Assembly (NCBI RefSeq): GCF_003627755.1
Contig: NZ_CP032694.1
Span: 1,851,501-1,915,500 of the forward strand
Length of the DNA stretch: 64,000 nucleotides
From: Rhizobium jaguaris
Lineage (GTDB): Bacteria; Pseudomonadota; Alphaproteobacteria; Rhizobiales; Rhizobiaceae
Direction: 5' to 3'
Made by a program: the position numbers and the translations under genes
Shown: in pieces, positions 42,792 to 52,838 of the stretch
How the letters are laid out: each line of letters begins with the position of its first letter
Numbering within the stretch: position 1 is the first letter of the stretch
The notes under the pieces: model-generated
What the model saw: the letters and a program-made list of their open reading frames with translations, nothing else
The model's database searches: none
Told to the model about the DNA's origin: nothing

Positions 42792-44009
42792 ATGACGATC
42801 GACAGGCATGCATTGGGTTTCGGTTATGGTGAGCGGGCTGTTTATGCGACCGATCCCTGGGAATCGCGCGGGCGGCTTTACGAGGAGGGATCGAGCCCGA
42901 CGCGCTCGGATTTCCAGCGCGACCGCGACCGCATCGTACATACGACTGCTTTCCGGCGCCTGAAGCACAAGACGCAAGTCTTCATCGCGCAGGATGGCGA
43001 TCATTACCGTACACGTCTGACGCATACGATCGAGGTAGCACAGATCGCCCGTGCTTTGGCGCGGGCGCTGAAGCTCGACGAGGATCTCGCCGAAGGCGTG
43101 GCGCTCGTCCACGATTTCGGCCACACCCCCTTTGGCCACACCGGTGAAGATGCGCTGCACGAGATGCTGCTGCCCTATGGCGGCTTCGACCACAACGCCC
43201 AATCGCTGCGCATCGTGACGAAGCTCGAGCGGCGTTATGCCGAATTCGATGGCTTGAATCTCACCTGGGAGACGTTGGAAGGGCTGGTCAAGCACAACGG
43301 TCCGCTTCTGACGCCCGATGGTAAGGGCACGCGCGGCCCGGTGCCGCAGCCGATTCTCGACTATTGCGAAATCCACGATCTGGAAATCGCGACCTACGCC
43401 AGCCTGGAGGCACAGGTGGCCGCGATCGCCGACGATATCGCCTACAACACCCATGACATCGATGACGGCCTGCGCTCTGGCTATTTGAATTTCGACATGC
43501 TGGAAGAGATTCCATTTCTATCGGGGCTGATGGCCGAGGTGAGGGCGCGCTATCCTCATCTTGAGCCGAGCCGCTTCACGCATGAGATCATGCGCCGACA
43601 GATCACCCGTATGGTGGAGGACGTGATCTCCGTTGCGCAGCAGGCGCTCAGCGAGGTCAGGCCCGGCAGTGTTGCCGATATTCGTGCCGCCGGCCGTATC
43701 ATGGCCACCTTCTCGCCTGAGATGGCCGAGACGGACAAACAGATCAAGCAGATGCTCTTCAAGCGAATCTATCGCCATCCCGATATCATGCGCATCCGTG
43801 CCGGTGCCGCACAGATCGTCACCGACCTGTTCCACGCCTACATGGACAATCCCAAGGAGATGCAGAGCCATTATTGGGTCGATCATATCGCCGGCCTCGC
43901 CGTAGCCGCCAAGGCGCGCCATGTCGGCGACTATCTGGCAGGTATGACCGACACCTATGCCATCAGCGCCCACAGGCGTTTGTTTGACCAGACTCCCGAT
44001 TTGCGGTAG
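42792..44009 (+). CDS. dgt: Deoxyguanosinetriphosphate triphosphohydrolase-like protein
   Basis: 405 residues, HD superfamily. The metal ligands are [16 protein letters not shown] (first His) near residue 74 and [18 protein letters not shown] (HD pair plus second His) near 105-120, with the distal Asp in [16 protein letters not shown]. It hydrolyses dNTPs to deoxynucleosides and triphosphate. The length is typical of the alphaproteobacterial type-2 subfamily. It reads toward argS with a 54-base gap. Confidence 0.93.
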   Translation: MTIDRHALGFGYGERAVYATDPWESRGRLYEEGSSPTRSDFQRDRDRIVHTTAFRRLKHKTQVFIAQDGDHYRTRLTHTIEVAQIARALARALKLDEDLAEGVALVHDFGHTPFGHTGEDALHEMLLPYGGFDHNAQSLRIVTKLERRYAEFDGLNLTWETLEGLVKHNGPLLTPDGKGTRGPVPQPILDYCEIHDLEIATYASLEAQVAAIADDIAYNTHDIDDGLRSGYLNFDMLEEIPFLSGLMAEVRARYPHLEPSRFTHEIMRRQITRMVEDVISVAQQALSEVRPGSVADIRAAGRIMATFSPEMAETDKQIKQMLFKRIYRHPDIMRIRAGAAQIVTDLFHAYMDNPKEMQSHYWVDHIAGLAVAAKARHVGDYLAGMTDTYAISAHRRLFDQTPDLR

Positions 44010-44063
44010 GCAGCGGCGGCGTCGGGCCGACAGGGTCCGCCCAAGCTATGCGTGGACAATATG

Positions 44064-45824
44064 ATGAACCTTTTCACCGATTTCGAAGTCAGAATTAAGA
44101 ACGCTCTTGAACAAATTGATATTGTGAAGGAAAAGCGATCCGAACTCGACTTCGGCCGTGTCGGCGTGGAGCCGCCGAGAGACGCCAGTCACGGCGATGT
44201 TGCCACCAATGCGGCCATGGTGTTGTCGAAGCCGCTCGGCACGAACCCGCGCGCGCTCGCTGAAATCATCATCGCCAAATTGCGGGAAGATGCCGATGTT
44301 GCCGAGGTTTCGGTCGCAGGCCCCGGGTTCATCAATATTCGCCTTTCGGTCGGCTATTGGCAGCGCCTGCTGGCGACGATGATCTCCGAAGGGGAAAAAT
44401 TCGGCCGCTCGACGCTCGGCGCAGGCCAGAAAGTCAATGTGGAATATGTTTCCGCCAATCCGACGGGGCCGATGCATGTCGGCCATTGCCGAGGCGCCGT
44501 CGTCGGCGATGCGCTGGCGAATCTGCTCGGCTTTGCCGGCTATGACGTCACCAAGGAATATTACATCAACGACGCCGGTTCGCAGATCGACGTGCTGGCG
44601 CGCTCTGTCTTCCTCCGTTACCGGGAGGCTCTAGGCGAGCAGGTCGGCGACATCCCGGCGGGTCTCTATCCCGGCGATTATCTCGTTCCGGTCGGCGAAG
44701 CGCTGGCGAAGGAGTTCGGCACCAAGCTGCGCGGCATGCCGGAAGACCAATGGCTGCCGATCATCAAGGAACGCGCCATCGAAGCGATGATGGCAATGAT
44801 CCGTTCGGACCTGGATGCGTTGAACGTTCATCACGACGTCTTCTTCTCGGAGCGGACGCTGCATGCCAACGGCGCCGCCCTGATCCGCACCGCGATCAAC
44901 GACCTGACCTTCAAAGGATATGTCTACAAGGGCGCTCTGCCGCCGCCGAAGGGACAGTTGCCGGAAGATTGGGAAGATCGCGAGCAGACCTTGTTCCGTT
45001 CGACGGAAGTGGGTGACGATATCGATCGGCCGCTGATCAAGTCGGACGGTTCCTATACCTATTTCGCCGCCGACGTCGCTTATTTCAAGAATAAGTTCGA
45101 TCGCGGCTTCAATGAGATGATCTATATTCTCGGCGCCGACCACGGTGGCTACGTCAAGCGGCTGGAAGCCGTGGCACGCGGCGTCTCGGATGGTCAGGCG
45201 AAACTAACGGTGCTGCTCTGCCAGCTCGTCAAGCTTTTCCGCAACGGCGAGCCGGTGAAGATGTCGAAGCGCTCCGGCGATTTCGTCACGCTGCGTGATG
45301 TCGTCGAAGAGGTTGGCCGCGATTCCGTACGGTTCATGATGCTGTACCGGAAAAATTCCGAACCTCTGGACTTCGACTTCGCCAAGGTGACCGAACAGTC
45401 CAAGGACAATCCGGTCTTCTACGTGCAATATGCCCATGCGCGCTGCATGTCGGTCTTCCGCCAGGCCAAGGAGGCCTTCCCGGATCTCGATATTGCCTCG
45501 CTGGATCTGGCGAAAGCGGTCAGCGGCGCGGTCTCCGATCCGGCCGAATTACAGCTCATCGCAAAGATTGCAGAATTCCCGCGAATCGTCGAGGCTGCAG
45601 CTCAGTCACAGGAGCCTCACCGCATCGCTTTCTATCTTTACGATTTGGCTAGTTCCTTCCATGGACATTGGAATAAAGGTAAAGATTTACCTGAATTACG
45701 ATTTGTTAACGATAAGAACCGAGAATTAAGCATTGCCAGACTTGGGCTGGTGTACGCTGTCGCGTCGGTTTTGAAGTCGGGCCTTGGTATAACCGGGACC
45801 GCTGCACCGGACGAAATGCGATAA
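44064..45824 (+). CDS. argS: Arginyl-tRNA synthetase
   Basis: 586-residue class Ia synthetase. The N-terminal additional domain is present ([17 protein letters not shown]). HIGH appears as [30 protein letters not shown] near residues 125-154, and the KMSKS counterpart is [15 protein letters not shown] near 400. The DALR anticodon-binding domain closes the protein. The ATG at 44064 has GGA seven bases upstream; GTG at 44052 and ATG at 44061 are in frame. It begins the conserved argS-SPOR-nagZ-scpAB-tat string. Confidence 0.95.
   Translation: MNLFTDFEVRIKNALEQIDIVKEKRSELDFGRVGVEPPRDASHGDVATNAAMVLSKPLGTNPRALAEIIIAKLREDADVAEVSVAGPGFINIRLSVGYWQRLLATMISEGEKFGRSTLGAGQKVNVEYVSANPTGPMHVGHCRGAVVGDALANLLGFAGYDVTKEYYINDAGSQIDVLARSVFLRYREALGEQVGDIPAGLYPGDYLVPVGEALAKEFGTKLRGMPEDQWLPIIKERAIEAMMAMIRSDLDALNVHHDVFFSERTLHANGAALIRTAINDLTFKGYVYKGALPPPKGQLPEDWEDREQTLFRSTEVGDDIDRPLIKSDGSYTYFAADVAYFKNKFDRGFNEMIYILGADHGGYVKRLEAVARGVSDGQAKLTVLLCQLVKLFRNGEPVKMSKRSGDFVTLRDVVEEVGRDSVRFMMLYRKNSEPLDFDFAKVTEQSKDNPVFYVQYAHARCMSVFRQAKEAFPDLDIASLDLAKAVSGAVSDPAELQLIAKIAEFPRIVEAAAQSQEPHRIAFYLYDLASSFHGHWNKGKDLPELRFVNDKNRELSIARLGLVYAVASVLKSGLGITGTAAPDEMR
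45696..45710 (+). promoter_or_regulatory. CtrA-like site inside the 3' end of argS
   Basis: TTAC-GATTTG-TTAAC lies in an AT-rich patch of argS (45650-45735) where codon choice is unlike the rest of the gene. It is 177 bases upstream of the SPOR gene start, suggesting an internal promoter for that gene. Confidence 0.35.
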
Positions 45825-45886
45825 ACGTCACCATTTGCCCACAATGCACTGGCATTTAACTGTATCGTTTGCGAGTGGATTGGGTG

Positions 45887-48817
45887 ATGGCAGAAAAACA
45901 GTTGGCGTATCGCGCAAGCGGAAACGACGAGTTCTTTGCGGATGATGATCCGCTTGCCGAACTCGCCCGCATCGTCGGTTTCGAGCCGCGGCCCGCCGCC
46001 CAGGCGGCGCCTGCAACTCAGCGACAAGAGCCGGCCTTCGATCTCGAAGATGAGCTCTTGCGGGAATTCGAACGTTATGATGCGCCTCGTTTGAGTCCTG
46101 CTGATGACATTCCGGTCTCGCCGGAAGATCAGCCTTTTGCCGGCGAAGCCCAGCTTTCGCATCCGGGAGAACCGACGCGCACCGAACCCGAGTTTGTCGA
46201 ATTGCCGCAGCAACCCACGGCTCCGGTCAGGCAGGCTGCCAGCGCGCGCGATCTCATTGACGAACTCGAAATGTCGATCGCGCCGACCTTGCAGCCCGTG
46301 CGGGCTCCGCAGCCTGTCCCGGCGCCGCAGGCAGCGGCCTCAGCTCCGAAGCCCGTCGTTACGCCGACGCCGCAGTCCGCTGCCGCCACTGTGCGGTTGC
46401 CGCTTGCCAATTTCACTGTGAATACTCCGCCGCAAGTACGCGAACTGGCAAAGCCAGCGGCTCAGGCTCCGGTCGCACCACCCGTTGTTCAGGCGCAGCC
46501 GCCCATCGAAACGGCGCTCGATTTCGATCTGCCGATGATGCAGGACGCGCCTCAACCTCAACCCCCTCAGCCCCAGCCTGTTGTTGCTCAGCCGGCAGCG
46601 CCGGTGGCCAGGGCACCGGAGCCGGTCAAGCCGGCCCTGATGGATGCTGCGGCCCTTTCTGCCGAGATCGATGATCTGCTGGCCGATGTCGACCGTTATC
46701 CTGTTCCCGCCAGGGGCGTCGCACCGGAGGCCAAGGCCGAGCCGGACTTCGATATTTTCGGGTCGCAGGCGATGGCGTCGCCACCGCCTGCTCCGGATGT
46801 TGGCACTGCGGCCGCTGTTGCGGCTACTCCTGCCGCCGCGAAGACCCCGCAACGAGAGGAGCCGAAGCCGATCGTTCTGGAAGCCGACGATCCCTTCGCC
46901 GGTCAAGACTTCGAATTCGACCTTGCCGATATCGAAATGGAGCTTGCCGAGCTCGATTTCGCCGAAACGAACAAGCCTGCTCCGATCACGCGGCCAACGC
47001 CCGCTCCGATCGCCGCACAGCAGCCTTCCCCGGTTATTTCTCGGGCGACGCCGCTAGCGCAGCCTCCAGCTGCTCCGCCCGTTACGGCGGCCCCGGTGGC
47101 TGCCGCGCCCCATATTGTGCAGACTCCGCGTCCGGAGCCGGCTCTTCAGCGTTCGGTCCAGCCGCCCGTCGTTGCCGCAGCACCGGCGGCGCGCAAGGCT
47201 GCGCCGGTTTTCGATGCCGACCAGGCATTGCCTTTCGATCCTGCCGAAATCTCCGATACGGAAGATCGCGTCGAGAGTTTCGAAGGCTCTCATGTGCCGA
47301 ACCTGCCGCCCGTCGAGCCGGAACAGCCGATCGTGGTTCCGCCGGAATATGATTTCGACATCGACTCGGAAATGGCAAGCCTGTTCAGCACGCCTGCTAA
47401 GGAAACGGCTCCCGAGCCGATCAAGCCGGCGGCCGCGGCCGCCCTCGGCGGCGCTGCGATGGCTGCTTCCTGGTCCAAGAATGCTGTAGCAAAGCCCGCT
47501 GCGGTGGTGGCCAAACAGCCCGCCGACGAGTTCGACGAGTTCGAGCGGGCTTTGGAAGAGGACTTCCGCCGCAGCTACCGTGAAGCGTCCAATCCGGTCG
47601 AGAATGTCGCCCGGATGACGCTGAACCCGGCAGCTGTAGCCGGTCGCCGGCCGGCACGCTCGTTCCGCGGCATGGCGACGGCCGCTGCCGTCATCGCGGT
47701 TCTGGGTCTCGGCGCCTATGGCGTCTACGGCTGGGTTCGTCACGGTTCGCCGATTTCGAGCTTCTCCGGCGAGCCGCGCGTCATCGCAGCCGATGCTGGT
47801 CCGGTCAAGGTCGCTCCGGAAAACCCGGGTGGTACAGTTGTTCCCAATCAGGACAAGGCTGTCTACGACCGGGTAGCTGGGGACAGCACCGCAGCACCGA
47901 AGCAGAAGCAACTGGTTTCCTCCAACGAGCAGCCGGTGGATGTCGTTCAGAAAACCTTGATCCCCGAAGCCGTGTCGCCCGACGACGGCAGCGACGATCA
48001 GGTAACGCCGACTCCAGTCGGTGAAACCGAGGATCCGCGGCTGCTGCCGAATCAGAACGGCAACAACGCCGATACGGCTGCCAACAACGATGCTCAGGTC
48101 CCCTCCGTGTCGCCGCGCAAGGTGCGCACGATGATCGTCAAGCCGGACGGCTCGCTGGTCGCTCGCGAAGAGCCGGCTGTCGACAAGACCACGACGGCAG
48201 CATCCCCGGCATCGACGCCGAAGGCCGTGGCTGCGAAACCGCCGGCTGACAGCCAGGTTGCCTCCGCTGATCTTCGCCCCTCGACGGCGGATGCGCAGGC
48301 CTCGCAGCCGGCCGCTGCCCAGCCTGCCGATGGTGATGCTGCCAGTGCCGAAAGCACGCCGATCCGTGTCGTGAAGACAACCCCTGTCCCGACATCGCGG
48401 CCGGTGCAGCAGCCGGCGCGTCCTGCTGTCGCCCCTGCCACGAATGCCGCTCCTGCCACGAACAACGTTGCCGCTCGTCCGGTTCCGGCACAGCCGAAGC
48501 CACAGCCCCAACAGGTTGCGTCGGCGAGCCCGGCCGCGGCCCAGACGGCTCCGGCCGCATCGGCAAGCGCAGGCGGTGCTTACGGTGTGCAGATCGCTTC
48601 GCTGCCTTCCGAGGCCGAGGCGCAGAAATCGCAGGCTAACCTGAAGGCGAAGTTCGCCAGCGTTATCGGCGGTCACCCGCTCGAAATTCGCAAGGCCGAC
48701 ATCGCCGGCAAGGGCACCTACTATCGCGTCCGCGTCGTCGCCGGCTCCAAGGACGAAGCCGCCGCTATCTGCGAGCGTTACCGCGCAGCAGGCGGCACCT
48801 GCCTGATCTCGAAGTAA
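45887..48817 (+). CDS. Large SPOR-domain cell-division protein
   Basis: 976 residues. Residues 1-600 are cytoplasmic, low in complexity and dominated by Pro, Ala and Glu/Asp, with short acidic repeats (FDFDLADIEMELAELDFAE). A single transmembrane helix (GMATAAAVIAVLGLGAYGVYGWV) lies near residues 595-618. The periplasmic part is Pro/Ala-rich, and the last 75 residues are the SPOR domain (GAYGVQIASLPSEAEAQKSQANLKAKF...RVRVVAGSKDEAAAICERYRAAGGTCLISK), which binds denuded septal peptidoglycan. It sits between argS and nagZ, as in other rhizobia. Confidence 0.9.
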   Translation: MAEKQLAYRASGNDEFFADDDPLAELARIVGFEPRPAAQAAPATQRQEPAFDLEDELLREFERYDAPRLSPADDIPVSPEDQPFAGEAQLSHPGEPTRTEPEFVELPQQPTAPVRQAASARDLIDELEMSIAPTLQPVRAPQPVPAPQAAASAPKPVVTPTPQSAAATVRLPLANFTVNTPPQVRELAKPAAQAPVAPPVVQAQPPIETALDFDLPMMQDAPQPQPPQPQPVVAQPAAPVARAPEPVKPALMDAAALSAEIDDLLADVDRYPVPARGVAPEAKAEPDFDIFGSQAMASPPPAPDVGTAAAVAATPAAAKTPQREEPKPIVLEADDPFAGQDFEFDLADIEMELAELDFAETNKPAPITRPTPAPIAAQQPSPVISRATPLAQPPAAPPVTAAPVAAAPHIVQTPRPEPALQRSVQPPVVAAAPAARKAAPVFDADQALPFDPAEISDTEDRVESFEGSHVPNLPPVEPEQPIVVPPEYDFDIDSEMASLFSTPAKETAPEPIKPAAAAALGGAAMAASWSKNAVAKPAAVVAKQPADEFDEFERALEEDFRRSYREASNPVENVARMTLNPAAVAGRRPARSFRGMATAAAVIAVLGLGAYGVYGWVRHGSPISSFSGEPRVIAADAGPVKVAPENPGGTVVPNQDKAVYDRVAGDSTAAPKQKQLVSSNEQPVDVVQKTLIPEAVSPDDGSDDQVTPTPVGETEDPRLLPNQNGNNADTAANNDAQVPSVSPRKVRTMIVKPDGSLVAREEPAVDKTTTAASPASTPKAVAAKPPADSQVASADLRPSTADAQASQPAAAQPADGDAASAESTPIRVVKTTPVPTSRPVQQPARPAVAPATNAAPATNNVAARPVPAQPKPQPQQVASASPAAAQTAPAASASAGGAYGVQIASLPSEAEAQKSQANLKAKFASVIGGHPLEIRKADIAGKGTYYRVRVVAGSKDEAAAICERYRAAGGTCLISK

Positions 48818-48930
48818 GAGATCAAAGCCCTACGATTGTTGAAAACGGCGGGCTGAGGCTCGCCGTTTTCTTTTGTGTATCTCGGTTTGAGGTTATTCGC
48901 ATTTCGCGAGGCGGCCTTTATGATTCGAAC

Positions 48931-49944
48931 ATGACCGAATCAAAATCCATGATCCTCGGCTGTAGCGGCCATTCCATCACGCCCGAAGAGCGTTCCTTCT
49001 ATCAGTCGGAACAGCCGTGGGGCTTTATTCTCTTTGGACGCAACATTTCCGAGCCGGCGCAGATTGCCGATCTCGTCGCCTCCCTGCGCGATAGCGTCGG
49101 TCGCGATGCGCCCGTATTGATCGACCAGGAAGGGGGCAGGGTGCAACGCATCCGCCCGCCGATCCTGCCGCATTATCCGTCCGGTCAGGCGCTGGGCGAC
49201 ATCTATCGCAAAAACCGCGAACAGGGCCTGCGCGCCGCCTGGCTGATGTCGCGGCTGCATGCTTTCGATCTTCTGAAATTCGGCATCAACGTCGATTGCC
49301 TGCCGGTGCTCGACGTGCCGGTCGAAGGTTCAAGCAATGTCATCGGCAACCGCGCCTATGGTGGTGATCCCGTGACGGTGACGGAGATGGGGCGCGCGGC
49401 CGCCGAGGGCCTCAAGGCCGGCGGCGTGCTGCCGGTGATGAAGCATATGCCCGGCCATGGCCGCGGCTTTGCCGATTCACATCATGAATTGCCGGTTGTC
49501 ACTGTTCCGCGCACGGAGCTGGAAGCGCATGACTTTCCGCCCTTCGTGGCGCTCAAGGATGAGCTGATGGCAATGACCTGCCATGTCGTTTTTACCGACA
49601 TCGACCCCGCCAATCCGGCGACAACGTCGCGCAAGGTCATTGACGAGATCATCCGCGGCCATATTGGCTTCCAGGGTCTGCTGCTCTCGGACGATACCTC
49701 GATGAACGCGCTTGCCGGCACGATTGGCGAGCGGGCGGCGAATATTGTTGCGGGCGGCTGCGATATCGTGCTGCATTGCAATGGCGTGATGGATGAGATG
49801 CAGCAGGTGGTGCGCAATGTTCCGGTGTTGACCGGTGCCGCGCTGGCGCGCACGAAAGCGGTCGAGGCGGCTTTCGGCAGCAACGACGGTGCCGACGAGG
49901 CTTCGATCCGCGCGGAATTCGATGCGATGCTTGCGGTGGCGTAG
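48931..49944 (+). CDS. nagZ: Beta-N-acetylhexosaminidase NagZ
   Basis: 337-residue GH3 enzyme that removes GlcNAc from anhydro-muropeptides during peptidoglycan recycling in the cytoplasm. The catalytic acid/base loop is KHMPGHGRGFADSHHELP near residues 171-188 and the nucleophile Asp is in GLLLSDDTSMNAL near 250. The N-terminal LIDQEGGRVQRIRPP is a family signature. The reading frame begins MTESKSMILGCSGHSI. It follows the SPOR gene by 113 bases. Confidence 0.95.
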   Translation: MTESKSMILGCSGHSITPEERSFYQSEQPWGFILFGRNISEPAQIADLVASLRDSVGRDAPVLIDQEGGRVQRIRPPILPHYPSGQALGDIYRKNREQGLRAAWLMSRLHAFDLLKFGINVDCLPVLDVPVEGSSNVIGNRAYGGDPVTVTEMGRAAAEGLKAGGVLPVMKHMPGHGRGFADSHHELPVVTVPRTELEAHDFPPFVALKDELMAMTCHVVFTDIDPANPATTSRKVIDEIIRGHIGFQGLLLSDDTSMNALAGTIGERAANIVAGGCDIVLHCNGVMDEMQQVVRNVPVLTGAALARTKAVEAAFGSNDGADEASIRAEFDAMLAVA

Positions 49945-49953
49945 GATCGAACT

Positions 49954-50053
49954 CTACAGCGCCGCGCGTCTTTTAAGACACGCTAAGGACGCTGTAGCGC
50001 TTTGAAATGCTGCATAATTCCTTAAATCGGCTCCGATTTAAGGAATTATGCAG
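49954..50053. repeat. Tandem palindromic elements between nagZ and scpA
   Basis: Two adjacent inverted repeats. The first (49954-49996) has CTACAGCG and CGCTGTAG outer arms with an inner GCGCGTCTT stem bearing one mismatch. The second (50010-50053) is a perfect 21-bp stem with only CT at the centre; its left arm begins CTGCATAATTCC. From memory both are common Rhizobium intergenic repeats. They sit 21 bases upstream of scpA. Confidence 0.85.
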
Positions 50054-50073
50054 TAGGGATCTGAGGGGCGAAC

Positions 50074-50913
50074 ATGGTGGACGGCACGGAGAAGAATATG
50101 CAGGCGCAGACGCCGATGGACAAGCTGTGGCAGGACAATGGCGCCGAGCGCGGCATGCATGAACCGGCACTTGTCGTCGACATTGCCGGCTTCGAAGGCC
50201 CGCTCGACCTTCTGCTGCATCTCGCCCGCAACCAGAAGGTCGATTTGTCGCGGATCTCGGTGCTGTCGCTCGCCGAGCAATATCTGCAGTTCATCGAGCG
50301 CGCCCGGCGGATCCGCATCGAGCTTGCTGCCGACTATCTCGTTATGGCGGCCTGGCTCGCCTACCTCAAATCGAAACTGCTCATTCCGCAGCAGAGCAAA
50401 GAAGACGGCCCGACCGGTGAGGAGATGGCTGCGACGCTCGCCTTCCGCCTGAAACGCCTCGAGGCCATGCGCGATGCAGCGACCGATCTCGTCAACCGCA
50501 ATCGTCTCGGCCGCGACGTCTTTGCCCGCGGAGCACCGGAACATATTCCCGATCGGCGCCAGTCGGCCTATGACGCCAGCCTCTACGATCTTCTGACCGC
50601 CTATGCGAGCTTGCGTCAGCGTCAGGCGATCACGCAGGTGACGATCGAGCGGCGTCGTGTCTGGTCGCTGGTCGATGCGCGTACGATTCTCAGCCGGATG
50701 ATCGGCGAGATCACCGATTGGACGGCTTTGGAACACTATCTTTTGGACTATATGACCGATGCGAGCGAGCGCATCACTGCCATTGCCAGCGCCTTCGCCG
50801 CCTCGTTGGAGCTCGTGCGGGAAGGCAAGCTGGAGATCCGGCAGGAGGGCGCCTTCCAGCCGCTCTATATGCGGCGCGGGCCGAACCATATAGAACTCGA
50901 GGCGGCGGAATAG
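50074..50913 (+). CDS. scpA: Segregation and condensation protein A (kleisin)
   Basis: 279 residues. The kleisin N-terminal SMC-neck helix is in LVVDIAGFEGPLDLLLHLARNQKVDLSRISVLSLAEQYL near residues 28-66, and the C-terminal winged helix (FAASLELVREGKLEIRQEGAFQPLYM) binds the SMC head. With ScpB it bridges SMC dimers to compact and segregate chromosomes. The ATG at 50074 follows AGGGG. It overlaps functionally with scpB 14 bases downstream. Confidence 0.95.
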   Translation: MVDGTEKNMQAQTPMDKLWQDNGAERGMHEPALVVDIAGFEGPLDLLLHLARNQKVDLSRISVLSLAEQYLQFIERARRIRIELAADYLVMAAWLAYLKSKLLIPQQSKEDGPTGEEMAATLAFRLKRLEAMRDAATDLVNRNRLGRDVFARGAPEHIPDRRQSAYDASLYDLLTAYASLRQRQAITQVTIERRRVWSLVDARTILSRMIGEITDWTALEHYLLDYMTDASERITAIASAFAASLELVREGKLEIRQEGAFQPLYMRRGPNHIELEAAE

Positions 50914-50926
50914 AACAGGAGTGAGC

Positions 50927-51652
50927 GTGACCGGCCCGGACAACAATCAGCACATGGACGACGAAGCGGCTGCGCCGATAGCGCCGGGTGTCGATGCGCA
51001 CCTCCTCCGCGAGGCCGAACGTATTGCCGAAGCCCTGGTCTTTGCCTCCGCCCAGCCGGTTTCAGAAGGCTTTATCGCCGATCGCGTTCCACGCGGCATC
51101 GATATCAGCTCTATCATGCAGCGTCTGAAGGCGGATTATGCGGCGCGCGGCGTCAATCTGATACAGGTCGACGGCGCCTGGGCCTTTCGCACCGCCGCCG
51201 ATCTTTCCTTTGTGATCCGCCGCGACGATAACGAGGTCCGGAAACTGTCGCGCGCCGCCCTCGAAGTCCTGGCGATCATTGCCTATCACCAGCCGGTGAC
51301 GCGCGCCGAGATCGAAGATATCAGAGGTGTGCAGACGTCAAAGGGCACACTCGACGTGCTGATGGAATCCGGTTGGGTTCGTTTTCGCGGACGCCGGCGC
51401 ACCCCCGGCCGGCCGGTGACGTTGGGCACGACGCGGGATTTCCTGGATCATTTCGGCCTCGAAGAGCTGCGCGATCTGCCCGGTCTCGAGGAATTGAAGG
51501 GGGCGGGGCTGCTGTCGGGCCGAATTCCCTCCAATTTCAACATTCCGTCGCCATTGATGAGCGACGAGTTGACCGAGGACGAAGATCCGATCACGCAATT
51601 GGATCTGGAGGAACTCGGTCTTTTGGCGCCGGGTGGCGCTTCGGACGATTGA
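50927..51652 (+). CDS. scpB: Segregation and condensation protein B
   Basis: 241 residues. Two winged-helix domains are visible: EAERIAEALVFASAQPVSEGFIADRVP near residues 24-50, and LSRAALEVLAIIAYHQPVTRAEIEDIRGVQTSKGTLDVLMESGWVRFRGRRRTPGRPVTLGTT near 107-170, the best conserved part of ScpB. It dimerises and wraps the ScpA middle region in the SMC complex. The GTG at 50927 has AGGAG six bases upstream; GTG at 50921 overlaps that site. Confidence 0.94.
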   Translation: MTGPDNNQHMDDEAAAPIAPGVDAHLLREAERIAEALVFASAQPVSEGFIADRVPRGIDISSIMQRLKADYAARGVNLIQVDGAWAFRTAADLSFVIRRDDNEVRKLSRAALEVLAIIAYHQPVTRAEIEDIRGVQTSKGTLDVLMESGWVRFRGRRRTPGRPVTLGTTRDFLDHFGLEELRDLPGLEELKGAGLLSGRIPSNFNIPSPLMSDELTEDEDPITQLDLEELGLLAPGGASDD

Positions 51653-51904
51653 GCCAAAAACGGCGCCATCCGTACATCTCGGGCCGATCAGCTGCGATAA
51701 AGCTTTTTTTCAAGCATTGGCGCCAAGTCTCGGTTTTGCCATTAGCGGATGCGAATATGGAAATCATTCTCCCCAGTTGGGGGTGTTCGACTGCGGCTTT
51801 GGCGTTCGCTGTCCCCATCCGCGTCGCGGGAGTACATTTTGGTGTTTGAAAAACATCCGTAAACGTCTTACATCGGAAAGACGTTGAAATTGGGAGTTAT
51901 CGCA

Positions 51905-52108
51905 ATGGGTTCTCTAAGCATATGGCATTGGCTGATCGTTCTGGCCATCGCCCTGTTGTTGTTCGGTCGTGGAAAGATCCCGGAGCTGATGGGTGACGTT
52001 GCCAAGGGCATCAAGAGCTTCAAAAAAGGCATGAACGACGACGAAGACGCGCCGTCTCAGACGACAGCGTCGCGTACGGTTGAACACAAGGCCGACGAAA
52101 CGAAATAA
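51905..52108 (+). CDS. tatA: Sec-independent translocase TatA
   Basis: 67 residues. It has the N-terminal membrane helix and hinge of Tat[44 protein letters not shown], with the conserved FGRGKIPE and the following amphipathic helix. The tail is polar. TatA polymers form the pore for folded, twin-arginine proteins. The ATG at 51905 has GGGAG nine bases upstream. First gene of tatABC. Confidence 0.95.
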   Translation: MGSLSIWHWLIVLAIALLLFGRGKIPELMGDVAKGIKSFKKGMNDDEDAPSQTTASRTVEHKADETK

Positions 52109-52163
52109 TCATGTCGGGTGCGTCAGCAGCTGAGAGGCTCGCTGCCGGCCCAGGAGCCTTTTC

Positions 52164-52838
52164 ATGTTCGACATAGGCTGGTCAGAGCTGCTGATTATTG
52201 CCGTCGTGGCGCTTGTGGTCATTGGCCCTAAGGAACTGCCGGCGACGTTGCGGACGATCGGCAAAATGACGGCGCGCGCCCGAAAAGTGGCGGGCGAGTT
52301 TCGCGCGCAATTTGACGAGGCCATGCGTGAGGCGGAGCTGGATGATGTGCGCCAGACGATCTCCGATGCGCAGAAGCTCAATCCGGTCAATTCATTGCGA
52401 GAGGCAATGAATCCGTTGCGGGAGATGGGCAACGAGATCAAAGCCGATCTGCAGCGTTCGACGACGGTGGATAAGCCTGCCACATCGACGCCCGCTGATC
52501 AGGTTTCCGAGCCGTCCATGGGGCTGCCGAAAACGGCTCCGATTGTTCCTGCGGCCGATGCGACGGCGCCGGTTGTTTCACCTCCGCCGCCGATGAAGCC
52601 GCAGCCGGCCGTCACTGCCGAAGAGACGCCAGCAAAGCCGAAAGCTGTGCGCAAGCCGCGGGCGAAAGCGCCGGCCAAGACGGATGAGGTTGTTGCTGCA
52701 GTGGTCGACACACCGGTTGTCGCGGAAAAGCCGAAGCGGGCGCCCCGTAAGGCTGCAACCACAGACGCTCCCGCCGCCGCGCCTAGAAAGCGCTCAACGG
52801 CCAGCAAAACCACGCCTAAGAAGAAGGACGAGGCATGA
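52164..52838 (+). CDS. tatB: Sec-independent translocase TatB
   Basis: 224 residues. The N-terminal helix ([59 protein letters not shown]) has the TatB-type VIGPKELP hinge. The C-terminal 120 residues are Lys/Ala/Pro-rich and probably disordered ([17 protein letters not shown]). It binds signal peptides together with TatC. AGGAG precedes the ATG. Its stop overlaps tatC (ATGA). Confidence 0.95.
   Translation: MFDIGWSELLIIAVVALVVIGPKELPATLRTIGKMTARARKVAGEFRAQFDEAMREAELDDVRQTISDAQKLNPVNSLREAMNPLREMGNEIKADLQRSTTVDKPATSTPADQVSEPSMGLPKTAPIVPAADATAPVVSPPPPMKPQPAVTAEETPAKPKAVRKPRAKAPAKTDEVVAAVVDTPVVAEKPKRAPRKAATTDAPAAAPRKRSTASKTTPKKKDEA

Noticed and set aside
47054..48676. Minus-strand open frame of 540 codons opposite the SPOR gene
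   Set aside because: Arg/Gly-rich shadow of the Pro/Ala-rich sense strand, without any family resemblance.
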